Source: Pampus argenteus (lineage: Eukaryota > Chordata > Actinopteri > Scombriformes > Stromateidae). From it: DNA of 64,000 nt. The position numbers were made by a program, and so were the translations under genes. The notes under the pieces are model-generated. The model ran no database searches and had not been told where the DNA came from. It saw nothing but the letters and a program-made list of their open reading frames with translations. Location of the stretch: positions 9,040,001 through 9,104,000 of the forward strand of contig CM072863.1 of assembly GCA_036937835.1 (NCBI GenBank). The letters are read 5' to 3'. Positions 50,086-62,668 of this stretch are shown here, in pieces (position 1 is the first letter of the stretch; each line of letters begins with the position of its first letter).

Positions 50086-50091
50086 AATAAA
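50086..50091 (+). terminator. acvr1b: acvr1b candidate polyadenylation signal
   Basis: AATAAA about 830 bp after the stop codon at 49252-49254. The region 50092-51280 has no recognisable gene. It lies between the convergent acvr1b and prkag1 3' ends, so a longer acvr1b 3' UTR could reach toward 51.2 kb. Confidence 0.4.
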
Positions 50092-51296
50092 CAGTTAGGA
50101 CTAATTTGAGCTATATGTATTTCATTAGATAAGAGTGTTCGATGTAGAGTGTTACAGCTGCCAGTGACACACTTGCTGGCCTCAGATAGGATCATTACTC
50201 TTACAAAACATCACATGCACCATGGTACATGTAGTATATTTACATTGTAGTAGTGTTCTGTTCTTAATGCAGCCACTGTCTGTTGATTAATCCATTGAGC
50301 ATAACCTAACATTTCTCCAGTCCCTCAAAACATTCAGATATAGCTACGTCCTTTTCAGCAGCCACCACTATTGACACTGTACCTTAAATACAGGATACAA
50401 ACCTTTTAAATACACTGACTCCAGGAATGATTCGTGTGATTTTACTTTAATACTTAGGTCAATGTTTTTTTCTGTCTGGTTTTTTGTTGGTGGGGAAAAA
50501 AAGGACTCATCTTATCTTGCTGTTGCTAAACAAAATCATCTGATTTCTTAGGTAACATTACTGTATGTTTCTCTTATAGCCCTCTATTACTGCTGAGCAG
50601 TGTTTGATTTATAATAAGTGTTTATCCTCTGAGTTCCTTTTGTTTATCATACAATACCTCCTCCGTGTGCAAATGTATGCAGATTGTTCCCTTCGAGTTA
50701 ACTTTGTCTCAAATCACTGTCTACATTTTTGTGTTTCAGGAAATTGGTGCACTTTTATCTTTTGTTGTATGCAAATTCATCAGGTACTGTTTGTGTACAG
50801 TGTAACCTGTGTTATTTATATTTGTTTGCTGTGATTCCCTGTATGAAAGCCTGAAAGGCCAAGTGTGCACTACTACTGACCTCACAGCACTACAACCAAA
50901 TTCTTCTCAGAAGTTTCTTGGCTTATGGCCTCCGGTGTTTATTTAAGATCACACCACTAAAAATAGGAGTTTACACAAATCCTGCCAATCTATTTCAGTC
51001 TGACTGGAAACTAAAGATAAACTAACATTTCTGGAAGAATTGTTGATACTAAATACTACTGAAATGTGTACATGCTGTCTTTGAACAATACTTTTTGTTT
51101 TGGAATCACTCGCTGACCTGCACTGTATTAAGTCTCATGGTGTGTTTTGTAAGAAGAGCTCAACTGCACTTGTTGCTGTTGCTTTTGGCAAAGTTTAAAT
51201 GAGTTACAGTTAATCAGTTACGTGTCTGTTTTATTTGATATACAAGATGCATGCATCTAACAATTCACTCCACTTAAAACAAATTCTCAAAGATCC

Positions 51297-51302
51297 TTTA
51301 TT
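51297..51302 (-). terminator. prkag1: prkag1 candidate polyadenylation signal
   Basis: TTTATT on plus reads AATAAA on the gene's strand, 1.63 kb after the prkag1 stop. 51303-52931 shows no other gene and is read as prkag1 3' UTR. Confidence 0.45.
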
Positions 51303-52931
51303 GCTCATCCTTTAAATTATAATCTCAATGCAGATTAGTACAAAAACTGTGCATTTACATACAGTTGTACATATTCCATATCATGTATACCAAAACAGAA
51401 AGTGTGATGTGTTCCTTTGCTTATCCCTTGAAGAAAAATGGAAGGGAAATGCTGGTATTTTAGTGATTTTTTGATAAAGACAATGAGAAGAAAGCTGCAT
51501 GTTGTTAACCACATCATCATAACACACCGATAATCAGAAACAGATTTTGTTGCAAATGACTAATAACATTATCTTGACCATTAGTATTCAAGTGACTGAC
51601 CATTTTTTTCAAAAAACAAGATTTTGCAGCACTAAAGCAATGGGTAAACCCCTTTAAATAGGCATAAGTGTGGGAAACAAAATAAGCAGTAAATGTTTCT
51701 CTAAAGTAAGATTTAAATCCTTTATACATTATACATTAAAAATGGCAAACAGAAAATCATGTAGATGTGTATTCAAAACAGATTACAGCATGATTAATGG
51801 TCATCTAACAGCAAATATGTTGACGCTGTTTTGGACTTGACCAATGAGGTTGTCTTAAAAGACAAGACACAACAGATTACAACATGATACCCTGAATTCT
51901 TTCTGAGCTGGTAACTGTGATTGTTGAACATAAATTCCAATTTTTTCAGTTAATTGGAGCTGGCGGTAAATCGATCCAGATCTATTGTTGGAGGAAGAGG
52001 GCCCACACTTGAAACCAGATTTAGACTAAATTAAATTAAATCATGATTTGATGTTTACTGATAACTGGTATTTATTTTACACCAATGAAGTATTTTTGGA
52101 ATAAAACAGATGCAGATGCTGGTGCAGATTACTGACAGTCTCCAGGATCTGCCTACTGTTTGAATGATAAATTAAGTTAGATAATTTGTACAATCCTCAC
52201 ACAAAAGGTTGTGCAAATTCTACTTGTTCAAGGTAAAAAAAACAAACAAAACAAAAACAAAACACACACCTGCATTCCCCATCCAGCTCGAACAAGATTG
52301 TTTGATCCGAATAACATAGTACTTATTAAACGATGTTAATAAAGAACAGAGTTGAGGGAAATGTCTTAACGTGCCAGAACAAAAACATGTTGATCTGAAA
52401 AAGTTACACAGTGTTTAAAATGACGGACTGATTTTCGTCCAGATCTAGATCTGCCTTGATGCAAATAGAAGAAATGCTGCCAACAAAAGGCAATACAGGT
52501 TTCACAATCAGTTTTCCTTTAGCTGGTAATTAAGTGTCTAGCTAATAATTTCTGGAATCTCTTCATAAAGTCATACATGATGGTCCTCTACATTGATCAG
52601 CATGGCAGCCACAGATGTGGGAATGATGCTTGTCATTCTGAGCGGCTGCAGCTCCTCTTCAGAGGTTTCTTGTGCTTTTGCATCTTGCCTCTCTGGTGGC
52701 ATGGAATTTGGCTCGATTTACAGGATATGTCCTGTACTACTACAATTTTATATTGCTGAAACTTCATATTTTAACAGAGAGGGATAAGTGTGAATATAGG
52801 TTTGAAATGTTAACAGGTAGATGGATGATGATACTTCAGTAATGTCATTTCCCTCTCACATGCCTGTTCTTTGTCCCTTTGCTCTGGCCTCCACTTTATA
52901 TTTAGTAGCCTTTACTTAACTAATTATTTCT

Positions 52932-55900
52932 TCAAGCAGTGCCTGTGGACAGAAAAAGCAAATCTTTACTTAGTTTACCATGAATATATTCAGGAAAATA
53001 TGTGAATTACAATACTTTTAATACTACTTCCATAAATGTGAACACTCAAAATACTACAAGCTCAGACACTCTACCTACCCTCATCTCCATCTGTAAGCAC
53101 AAGTGCCTGGAGGATATCTGATAGGGAGACAATTCCCTTCACCACTTCCTGCTCGTCCACTACCACCAGCCTGTGCACCTGGACACACACAGGTTAACCA
53201 TCAATGTTAGACCAGTGTGTAGGCTTTGAGAAACGCATGCAAATCAATCCTATCTGTGCATTAAACAAATATTTCTATCACATCCAAAAGTATATGTACA
53301 GAAACGGATGCATCCTAACGTAAGTGTACACTCATATCAGCTGTGATAAGAAGGTGATGAGAGATCTTGGTAGTTACTTTGAAGTTATTCTGCTATAAAA
53401 CATATTTGACTTGATCCATTAATTGTCATTTAAGAAAAGGTGGTTGTTTTTCAGGCAGTGCTTGTAGTGCTCCTCCATTTATATTGATCAAAAAAGAAAT
53501 AAGAAGTGGAGGAACAGAAGCCATTACTTTATTCCACAGTCTGGACTGTAATGGCCACAAGTGACAGAGGGCACACTTGCTACAAGAAGCTTTTTATTGA
53601 CGCATAATGACATATAATGCTTGCATAAGTTGATCAAACTCTCACCTCGGCCTCCACAAGTCTGTTGATGATGGCCTCCAGGGTGTCGTGCCTATTACAG
53701 GTCAGCACTCCTTCAAAGTACTGAGAGCGGTGCTGCAAGGCTTTGGTCACAGTCACGTCCAGGTTATTGTACGTTTTTTCTGCTGCCAGATTCTACATAA
53801 ACACAGGGCCCCAGGTTAAATATGTTTCTTCATTTTCACTTGCACTGTGCAGTTGTTCAAAGAAAATTAAGTTAAAGTTTTGGGATTAATAGTCTGTCTG
53901 TCTGTCTGTCTATCTATCTATGAGATCCATGTGGGAAATCACCAAAGAAAGCATTGTATTATTGCATTATGATATATATATATATTGGTGATACAGTATT
54001 TTCCTTCTGGAAATTAATAGCTATAGATTAAAATAACCACACTGGAATGTCTGTTCTTAGGTAATCTGCTGAATTAAATATTTTACGAGTAATTCATTAC
54101 ACTGAAGAAAATGTCTCATAAATTGAATTTTTGCCTCTAACCAGTCCTGCTCATGACATAACTCCAAACTGAACTGCAAAACTTTGAGTTTACATTAAAA
54201 CAAGGCAATTGGGAAGTTAGAAATATACACCCTGCTCTAATATAAAGCCAGTTCTCTCTGCCAGCGAGGTATATATATATAGGCAATACACACAGACTGC
54301 TTGCAACTTACTATGACATCAAATTTTGAGTATATGTCCACCACGTGACCTGCACGACAGAGAGAAGGCACATCAGTACATAAGCACACAAAATTCAAGG
54401 TATTTTGATCATCCAAGCAAAACCAACATAGTAATTTCAACCAGCCCACCCACCTTTGTCGTCCACAACAGGGAGTGCCGACACTCGCTGCTCAACAAAA
54501 ATACCCAGCGCTGTGTACAGAGGTGTATCTGCACGCACCATGGCTATGTTCTGGAACGTTCCTATGTTCAGTTCCTCTAAGGTTTGACGCAGGAACGAGG
54601 GTTTTGGCATCTCCGATATCTGAAAACAATAACAAGAGACTCTACACACTTAGATAAACTTGTAGTGGACTGGATATACTTGCAAATCAATAATAGGAAA
54701 TTGTTAACTGTAGCTAAAAAAAACAGAAAAACCAAGAAGTTGCTAATAATTAAGAGTATTTAATGTGGGAGAAAAGCCAAAGAAACCTACAAAAAGCTTC
54801 AGGAACTTGAGAATCCTCTTGTGCGTGAGAATGTAGAGGGTGTTTCCTGTCAGGGGGTCGATTACAGGCAGCCTGTGGATCTTGTTCTTCAGCAGAGATG
54901 ATACTGCATCATACAAACTGACACAGAAGTTAAAAGAGGATCAAATCAATCCTGTTACTTGGAAGTAGCATGTTCTGATATATGAAAACTAGCTTAGTAC
55001 TTATGCTAGCTTGTCACCTGTTGGCGTCTTGTCAAAATATAATATGTAATAACTTTTTAACTAGTCAACAAAAGCTTTTTTAAATTTATTTTATCTATCC
55101 CAAAATGAGAGAAAACCAGGTTGTAGCCATAGTTCATTTTCAGGTAGTGCCTCTCCATATTTATAGAGACTAATCAAAAGATATGATGTGGTGGAACAAA
55201 ATCTGCTGAAAATAAACCAGCTTTTAAAAGTTACTGCCACAGGCTAAACCATCAGATGCCTCCTTGTTGTTTGCCCCAGCATGCAATGACAATGTATTTA
55301 GAAAAGTGATGGTTGACACCAACAATAACAAAATCTATATGCATAGAAGTACTACGAAGCATTAATGTTAAAAAAAACCTCACCTTGCATTGGGCGATAT
55401 GCTAACCAATGGTTTGAAAGAGTCTTGAAGGTACACCTCTGTTAAAAACAAAAACAAACACTGCAGTAAGATCTCTAGATTACCAGAGTAAATGCCAAGA
55501 AATACATGACATATTCAGCAAACCCTCTCACCTCTCCAAGTTTCAATTTTGTGCTCTTCCAACTCATATATCTGAACCTGAAAGATTACAAAATGAGAAG
55601 GCGTTGACTTCTTTAGGAGGGACTAAGAAAGAAATCAATACAATTTCTTAACACAAAAGGAACAGACAGCAATGGCACAATCAGCATCATGTTAGTTATA
55701 AACCTCCAAAACAACCTTGCTGTTTATAAATAATATGATGCTGACTGTGCAATGCTGTCTTTTCCTTTTGTATTAAGAGCTTGTCTTGTTTCTTTCTTGA
55801 GATAAAATATTTTACACATACTCTCACAATTCAAATATTGTCACTATCTTACCAATGGAGATTTGTAGTAGCGATGAAGGATGTTAATAAAGTCTGTGAT

Positions 55901-57339
55901 GGTTAGCATACCTGTGGAAATGCATGAGAAGCATTAAGTCGGTCCTTTAATTCATTTTGTTTCACACATAGCAAAACGGAACCAACTGAAAATTGTTCGT
56001 ACCAACGAAGCACTGCTTCTTACTGTCCCACAGCGGCGCTGCTCTCACCCCGTTGGAAACAAGTGCAAAAAAAGCCTTCTTGACCTGTAAAATTAATTAC
56101 GTCAAAACTTGCAGTCTCAATAAGCTAATGAGATATACTATTTTTTTTGGTTTAAAGCTTTTGTTTTACCTGAAGTGATGTATCAAATACAACCAATTTA
56201 GAGCTGGTAGGTACAAGGTCATAACACCGATGGGACTTCATAAACCTGGTGTACACATTGTGCTCTGGGTCTGAGGGGATGAGACGGAGGCTATTGAGGA
56301 CACCTGTTCAGTTTTTAGATGTTATATGTGATTCATACAAGTCTCTTACCCTCTATGACTGGCTCCTTTTTGCCTTCAAGATCATCAAGAGTTACTGGAA
56401 TCTAAAAGATAAAAGGTCATTATTTGTCAGTATTTGTATAGGCAACCTTCCACCAACCTGCAGAACAAATGAATGAGTGTGTTACACTTGTTGCTATAAT
56501 ACAAAAACCTGCACAGTTACTGAACATGTTTGATCTCCCAGAGTTGTTCTGCCAAATGAGGCTGAAAATGTTCATGATAAGGTGTAAACTACAGTCTATG
56601 GTTGCAAACAGTCATGCCTAGGTTATAATTATGATGGTTAGGATTAGTTAAAGCCGGGCCTAATGTTGTTTATGGAGTTATTACGGAGTTATTCATTAAG
56701 GTTTAACTAGCTACTGTTGGGGGATGTAGTTACACACATACTACTGCAGTCTGCTAGCTAAACATCAAACAGTGTTAATGCTTTAACTTGAGCACAACTG
56801 TTAAATTAACGTCGCTTCAAATAACGCCATAAAGTTGGGTGTGTCCGCTTTTACAAAAGATTACGTTGAGAGGATAACGGTGTCTAGTTGGATAAATGGA
56901 CACATTGTCATTGTTACTAAAGTAACGTTAATGTACAATTTACACTAATTTAATTTGGATATAACCATACTAGTACCTTTAGCGAAGCGTTAGCATTAGC
57001 CAATGTTTGTTGACATTAACGAGGCAGTCGAGGTGACTTTTAATTTCAGCTTTAGCTTTTCTGTCAAGGACATTATGTGGCCTACTGCTTTGTTTTAGAC
57101 ATGATTTCATACTGGTAATGGGACTGAAACCATTGTGCTAAAACATTGTAAGCCATTAAAGCGGGCTAGCCTCTCAACTACTCTACCTGGAATTAAGTAG
57201 CTAACACAGGTTAGCGTAACTGTTATCGTTAGCAAGCTTCGGGAACTCACGTCAGGTAACTAGATGCACGTTTGTTTTATAGATAGAAAGCAACTGCGCT
57301 ATAAAAGCTGTGGTTAGTTAGATAACTTACACACTCCAT
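52932..57339 (-). CDS. prkag1: AMP-activated protein kinase gamma-1 subunit
   Basis: This is the nucleotide-sensing regulatory subunit of AMPK, binding AMP/ADP/ATP through four CBS motifs. Thirteen coding exons: 57339-57331, 56401-56350, 56270-56170, 56084-56003, 55911-55853, 55577-55532, 55438-55384, 54917-54791, 54619-54454, 54349-54312, 53792-53646, 53178-53079 and 52942-52932. Phases close to 330 aa (human gamma-1 is 331). Nucleotide-contacting positions are kept: R68 in NGVRAAPLWD, H149-R150 in NKIHRLPVID, H296-R297 in AEVHRLVVVD. Other landmarks are FMKSHRCYDLVPTSSKLVVFD, LTHKRILKFLKLF and VDIYSKFDVI. The N-terminus is short (MECIPVTLDDLEGKK), which fits gamma-1 rather than the long gamma-2 and gamma-3 forms. 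Start: ATG 57339 is the only one in phase with the next exon. The first (9 nt) and last (11 nt) coding exons are tiny and so the least certain. Confidence 0.94.
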
Positions 57340-57493
57340 ATCCCATTCGCTCTGTCGCCTTCCTATAGCCGGGTTCGTTACAGCGAGCAGGATCTTGCAA
57401 AACCACAATAACGTTACTTCCGCTACAACCTGAACAACTTGAGCAAATTGAGCATAGGCACAATACGATCGCGCTATTTGTTTTTCCACCCGT

Positions 57494-57627
57494 ATTATGC
57501 GAAGAATCCCCTACTCTACCTCTGATTGGCTAAACCTGATATTCTTACCAAATCCTAACCAATCCAACCAACGAAAGTAACGAGTACTAGCCAATCAGAA
57601 GCAGAGTAGGGCGGGTCTTCGCGGAAT
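57494..57627 (-). promoter_or_regulatory. prkag1: prkag1 promoter with inverted repeat carrying CCAAT boxes
   Basis: The arms 57494-57532 and 57588-57627 are imperfect inverted copies. Each contains the CCTACTCT...CTGATTGGCTA word, which in the other orientation reads TAGCCAATCAG. Two further CCAAT/ACCAAT-like sites lie in the spacer (57548-57570). The block is about 155-290 bp upstream of the ATG at 57339, a usual position for NF-Y-driven, TATA-less promoters. NF-Y binding is inferred. Confidence 0.55.
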
Positions 57628-58305
57628 GCAGGTGTAAAAAAAAAGGCCGTACCCGTTTCGTATTGCACGTATTATCACCACAGCACGCTACGCAATTAAC
57701 CCTCACACTGCTGCTGCTTCTCCTGGATGTACTGTATAGCAAAGTGATTAACGTGGTACGTTGTTGATCTGTGATGCTGCGTATGCCTACATACGATTTA
57801 ACGTGCATGTTAAGTTATAAAAATGTCCACCTGTTGCAATACACCAACTTTGCCTTTTTCTGATTACAGAATCAGAAACACATTTATTGCTAAGTAGGTT
57901 CGCATATACAAGGGAAGTATTTATAGAGACAAATACAACTACCAGAAGAGACATGTTTCAACAAGATGTGTATAACTTTACTGATATCCATTATAGTGAA
58001 GACTTCAACTTTACACATCAGCCTTGCGTAAACTGCATATTGGAACTACGATTGGTTCAAACTAATTATGTAGTCACAAATCATCCTTGCCTGAAACTCA
58101 GATTTTTAGTGAGCACAGAGAAACTTTTCCTTCATCAGCAGATGAATGAGAAAACAGTTATCTAGTGTTGAACTCTGCATAGTGAAGCTCAACCATCTAA
58201 CAGGTAACATTAAGCAAAACACAGTTTTGAGTAGAGGGGATATTTTTAACTTTTAGCTACTTAAACAATAATGCAGAGGAAAAACAACATCAAATGAGTA
58301 ACAGA
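57628..58305. other. Spacer between the rhebl1 3' end and the prkag1 promoter
   Basis: About 0.7 kb between two genes transcribed in the same direction. The 92-codon open frame at 57887-58165 starts inside a repeat remnant and shows no family features, so it is not called. No RNA gene is visible. Confidence 0.6.
57868..57915 (+). repeat. Short remnant of a teleost interspersed repeat
   Basis: AGAATCAGAAACACATTTAT then TGCTAAGTAGGTTCGCATAT and ACAAGG follow the wording of a frequent fish repeat (CAGAATCAG...TTTATTG(G)CCAAGTA...ACAAGG). Only about 50 bp remain. Confidence 0.5.
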
Positions 58306-58311
58306 TTTATT
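58306..58311 (-). terminator. rhebl1: rhebl1 candidate polyadenylation signal
   Basis: TTTATT on plus reads AATAAA on the gene's strand, 1.55 kb after the stop. 58312-59858 has no other gene and is read as 3' UTR. Confidence 0.45.
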
Positions 58312-59858
58312 TATATACAAAACTGTTTACAGCAAGATTTCTGATTTAACATTGACCAACATGGGGATATTGGTGTTCAGATGCACACCACCTGCACCCA
58401 TGGGATCAAGTCAACAGAAGGAAAAAAAACAAAACCCTTAAGAGCACCTTTAGTCATGACGGGAAGCAGATGAGGGAGTTTGAAGATCTGTAAGGCACAA
58501 GACACAGCATCACCAGCTTCTGTTCAACCATCATCAATCATCCATCAATCAACTACTTACTCAGCAAAGCACTAAAAAAGTTACAATTAGAGGAATAACA
58601 TAAGAATTATGGGGAAATAATCCACAGTCATGTCTTTCTAAGGCTACAAGAGCTAAGAAAAACAAGTCATTAAGGATCTCAAGTATCTGACAGTAATCAT
58701 AAATCCACAATATGAATTAAATGCAGTGCATGACATCCTGGCTTGTTTTTTTCAAGCCTACATGAGCCATCACTTCAAAACCAAGTTCAAAAATTACTAA
58801 GCTAACTCAGTGGGCTTTAGCCATTTTCTTACACACAGTTAAAATGCAATTTAAAAAACTGCAGCTCAACAATGTTCATAATCATAATGCACTTAGGAGC
58901 ACATACTCTGTATTGAAGGGGAGCGCAAACCTGCATCACTCAAAAATATTACCAATAGTACCAAACCAATTTCTAAGACTATTTATATTGTATAAAGGGG
59001 CTATAACATAATATCCTTTCTAAGCTATACTAAATTTAGAGATAACGGCTTTATTACAGGCAATACAGAAAAATTAAAACTGTAGAAGCGATGGAAGTAG
59101 ACTAATCTGCTTAGCAGAAGAGCCTAAAATGTGAGTCACTGAATGTACAAATAGATTCGTCCATCATGAAGACACAGCTCAAGAGTTCATTGGTGAGAGG
59201 TACCTGAAGATGAAGTTGATAAAAATTACAGTGAAAAGAACTGAGAAACTACAGTGAAATTTCTTGTGTGAAATCTCATACCAGGGTGATCAAGGAAATC
59301 CACCGTTTGTGAGAAATAGTGACATCAACACCACATTTAAAGCAATGTGAATTGTAACTTTCCATCACTGTCAAAAACAACCAGCCCTCACTGTATATTA
59401 ACTCAACTACCAACTACTAAATTATGAGACATAAGCCAATGATGTCTCAACATCAGAGAGATATTACCATTATATATATTCATAAAAAATTTGATACAAT
59501 TAACTAGGGGCAATATGTTTGGCAATCTAATTTTGTTTCCTGAACATTTGGTTGAACTCAAAATCAAGATTATGCCCAGTCAGAAATTATGTCTCAATAT
59601 TTAAAGAAAGTGTTCAACAAATCTGCTTCTCTGCCTAAAACAAAGATTAATCCTTGCCCTTTCAAACTTCCCCTTGTAGTTACAATTTGTGAAAATGTTT
59701 ATCACGGTCTGGGCAGTTGCCATGCTGTATAAATCAATCTGGTATCACAATGGAGCAGCAGATCTCCATTGCATTGGTGTCTGTGAGGTCACGATTGGCA
59801 AGCTGATGAAGTTGTGCCTCCTGCCTTCAACAAGCTTACTGATGTCCTGGGTTCACTT

Positions 59859-62558
59859 CTACATCACAGCGCACTTCTTCTCCTCTGAGGGTGCGTTTCC
59901 ATCAGCTTTCTCCATCTCCAATATGATTCGCTTGAAAACCTCCACAGCAGTCTGCATTGCAAGAATATCGTCAGCAATGTGTGAGTGTGTGTCAGGAAAT
60001 AATAGTGTCGACTGCACTGATGCGCAGGTATGCAAAGAGATATCTATCATTACCTCATTCTCCTTGGCTGAGGACTCCATGAAAGCAGCACCCCAGGAAT
60101 CAGCAAGTTTCTTTCCCTCCTCTGGTTTGATAACTCTGAGATAAACAAAACATCAATTAATCTAAATGGAAAACTCTTTTTATATGACGCTCAGTGTGCC
60201 TTAGATCATTCTTTAAGTGGGTGGTGACAGAAAGATTGGCTAAGAGCGAGACAAGTATACGTTGTTTCCCCTTTTAAAGGTTGAGAGTGTCCTTAATCTA
60301 TGTTTGTTACTGTCATTATCATTATATTGTGTGTTTTAAGATTTGATTTAACTGCCAAATCAAAGAAGGATTACACTCATTAAAATATATATATAATGTT
60401 GATTAATAGTGAATGCTAATGTATATATTAAAAGGTCTGACAGTATTATCAGTGTTAGTTTTATTTATTACCTTTCCATGTGGAGATCTTTTTTGTTCCC
60501 AACAAGAACAGTTGGAACCCTAAAAAGAAAATATGGTTGAAACAAAAAAATAAATACAAAGAAAACAACTTGGAAAAACAAATAATATAATTGTAGACAT
60601 ATGCAACTTTATAAGATTGAAATAAACTTACTGAATCTTTCCAACCATGTCTAGCAGCTTGTCATGTAGAACCTGAACAACTTCAAAACTGAACAGAGAC
60701 AGACATCGCAATACTTTTAAATATTGATACAGTATCAACAAAAATCAAATATAATAAACTAATGCTAGTAACTAGTAGTATTGTTCTATCTATTGTGCGT
60801 GTAATTTGGATTTATTTACCACCAACCTCTGAATAATTTAGTTTGTGCATACTAAAACACACTGTGCTACTTTTGACCATGTATCTGACATTATTCATAC
60901 AGATGTGAAAACATAACCATCCACTCACCTTTTCATGGAAGTCACTGAATAGACAAGGACATAGCCATGGATGTCCATTGAGTGGGATTGTGGAAAAATT
61001 GAGTACTCATCCTACAGACAGAGGAGATGTATTATAATCTCACTGCGTATGACGGTTAGCAAACATGACATTATCAAATAGAGTCAGACATAGCTTCTAG
61101 AAAAAGTCACACTTTAAACGGGCAATTTGTCAAGTTGACATCCAATTACTGCAGAATAAGAAACTTACTTGTCCAGCTGTATCAACCAGCTGAAGATTGA
61201 AGTCTTGACCATTAACACTGACCATTTTATTAAAGGCTGGGGAGGGGGAAGAACAAGTTAAAAAACAACAACTTGACATTCAGCAAAATCCAGCTAGATT
61301 TTCTATTTTTGTTTGACCTACAATATCTTACAAACATCTTTAATACATAATGACACTTACTGTTCTCGATGGTGGGGTCGTAGGAGTCAACAAACTGTCC
61401 TTCCACAAACTGTATTGTAAGAGACGACTTTCCTGCAGAGGGGAAATGTATATAACATGACTATCATTTTAATGCAACAACATGGCCTCTTCATTACATT
61501 ACATAAGTGCACAACACAAACAAATGTTGTATCACTAGGGTGACTTATTACCGGTTTTATACATTCACATGAAAACTTACACAGGACAAAACAAACAAAG
61601 GACAGCAACAATTGATTAACATTTAAACACATTATATTAGCAGTTAAATGTGTTACTCCAAATTCTGTGACCCGTTCAGACTTGATCTGGAACTTCGAAT
61701 GTATCGCCACACACATACTTTATTAAATATGAATATATTAAATACTATCCTGGTAGATGTAGTATGCAAATAAGGTTTTGATAGCTGTGATTTAGGTGCA
61801 AGAAAATCTGCCTCCAGTTACAGTTTGTGATGCTCTAGGACCATGTAGACAGACTGACAGGTGATAGTGCTCTATACACAGACCTACACACTACTGTTTC
61901 TACTACCATTGACCCCCTGGTATCTATGTCTCTATCAAAATTCTGGCCCAGTCTAAATACTAGGGAGTCACCATGTTTTAGTAACATTTGCTAACTAAAT
62001 ACAGTATGTGTTAAAGTAGAATACAAACGTTTACAATGGTAATATGACCAAATATATGACCATGATATTACCTAAATCCTAATGGGTCACAGAATTTAGT
62101 GTAACATCGGTCACACGAGAAAGGTGTTGTTATACAAAAGACTGGTGTTAACTTTGGTAAACGTTAAAGTCTGATTTTCTTTCATTTCGGGCATTATACA
62201 CGTGTTGTGTTTTTTACGCTAGACTCAAAGACAATTGGCACCATGTCAGGATATTACCGGTTGACTAAACTTTGTTGTCGCAGACTAGGTTGCAACTAAC
62301 ATATGGCTACAGCTATACTTCAATATAAGGCTGATTTTTGTTCCGTGTGGCTTTGTAACCAGTTTCTCAGCAAACACGTGTAACACAAATCAACATTAAC
62401 AACGGTAAGCTATCGTTACTGGAGTCAGCCCGATAGAAGGAAAACAAAGCCAGGACGTTAGCCTGTTAGCACACTAACATTAGCTGTGTTCGTGTGCTTT
62501 ACTTACCTACAGACCTGTAACCTATCACAGCAATCTTTCGGTATTTTGGTTGAGGCAT
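59859..62558 (-). CDS. rhebl1: RHEB-family small GTPase (probable RHEBL1)
   Basis: RHEB-type GTPases on endolysosomal membranes bind and activate mTORC1 and are switched off by TSC2. Eight coding exons: 62558-62507, 61432-61361, 61236-61169, 61011-60929, 60688-60632, 60519-60472, 60135-60054 and 59951-59859. Phases close to 184 aa, the length of human RHEB. P-loop GYRSVGKSS keeps R15, the arginine at the position of Ras Gly12 that marks RHEB. Switch I is YDPTIENT (T38), switch II DTAGQDEYSIFP (D60-Q64), base contacts NKKD and SSAKEN. The C-terminus is a CAVM farnesylation box. The sequence reads closer to RHEB than to human RHEBL1, but position next to prkag1 matches RHEBL1 (human RHEB lies by PRKAG2), and its tail differs from fish rheb as I recall it. 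The symbol rests on synteny; the family is certain. Confidence 0.85.
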
Positions 62559-62658
62559 TGTGGTCGTGGAGAAACGGTATTTGTACGGCTTTGTAATAAT
62601 GGAGTACGCCACCTAGTTTTACTATCTAAACAAACTTTTATCGCCACATTCGTCTCAC

Positions 62659-62668
62659 GTCACGTGAC
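62659..62668. promoter_or_regulatory. rhebl1: Palindromic E-box / CLEAR-type site upstream of rhebl1
   Basis: GTCACGTGAC is the exact ten-base palindromic CLEAR consensus bound by TFEB/TFE3/MITF, and also by USF-class factors. It lies 101 bp upstream of the rhebl1 start codon, inside the likely promoter. Binding is inferred from sequence only. Confidence 0.5.

Noticed and set aside
57887..58165. 92-codon open frame between rhebl1 and prkag1
   Set aside because: It starts inside an interspersed repeat remnant, lacks family features, and has no supporting promoter or splice context.
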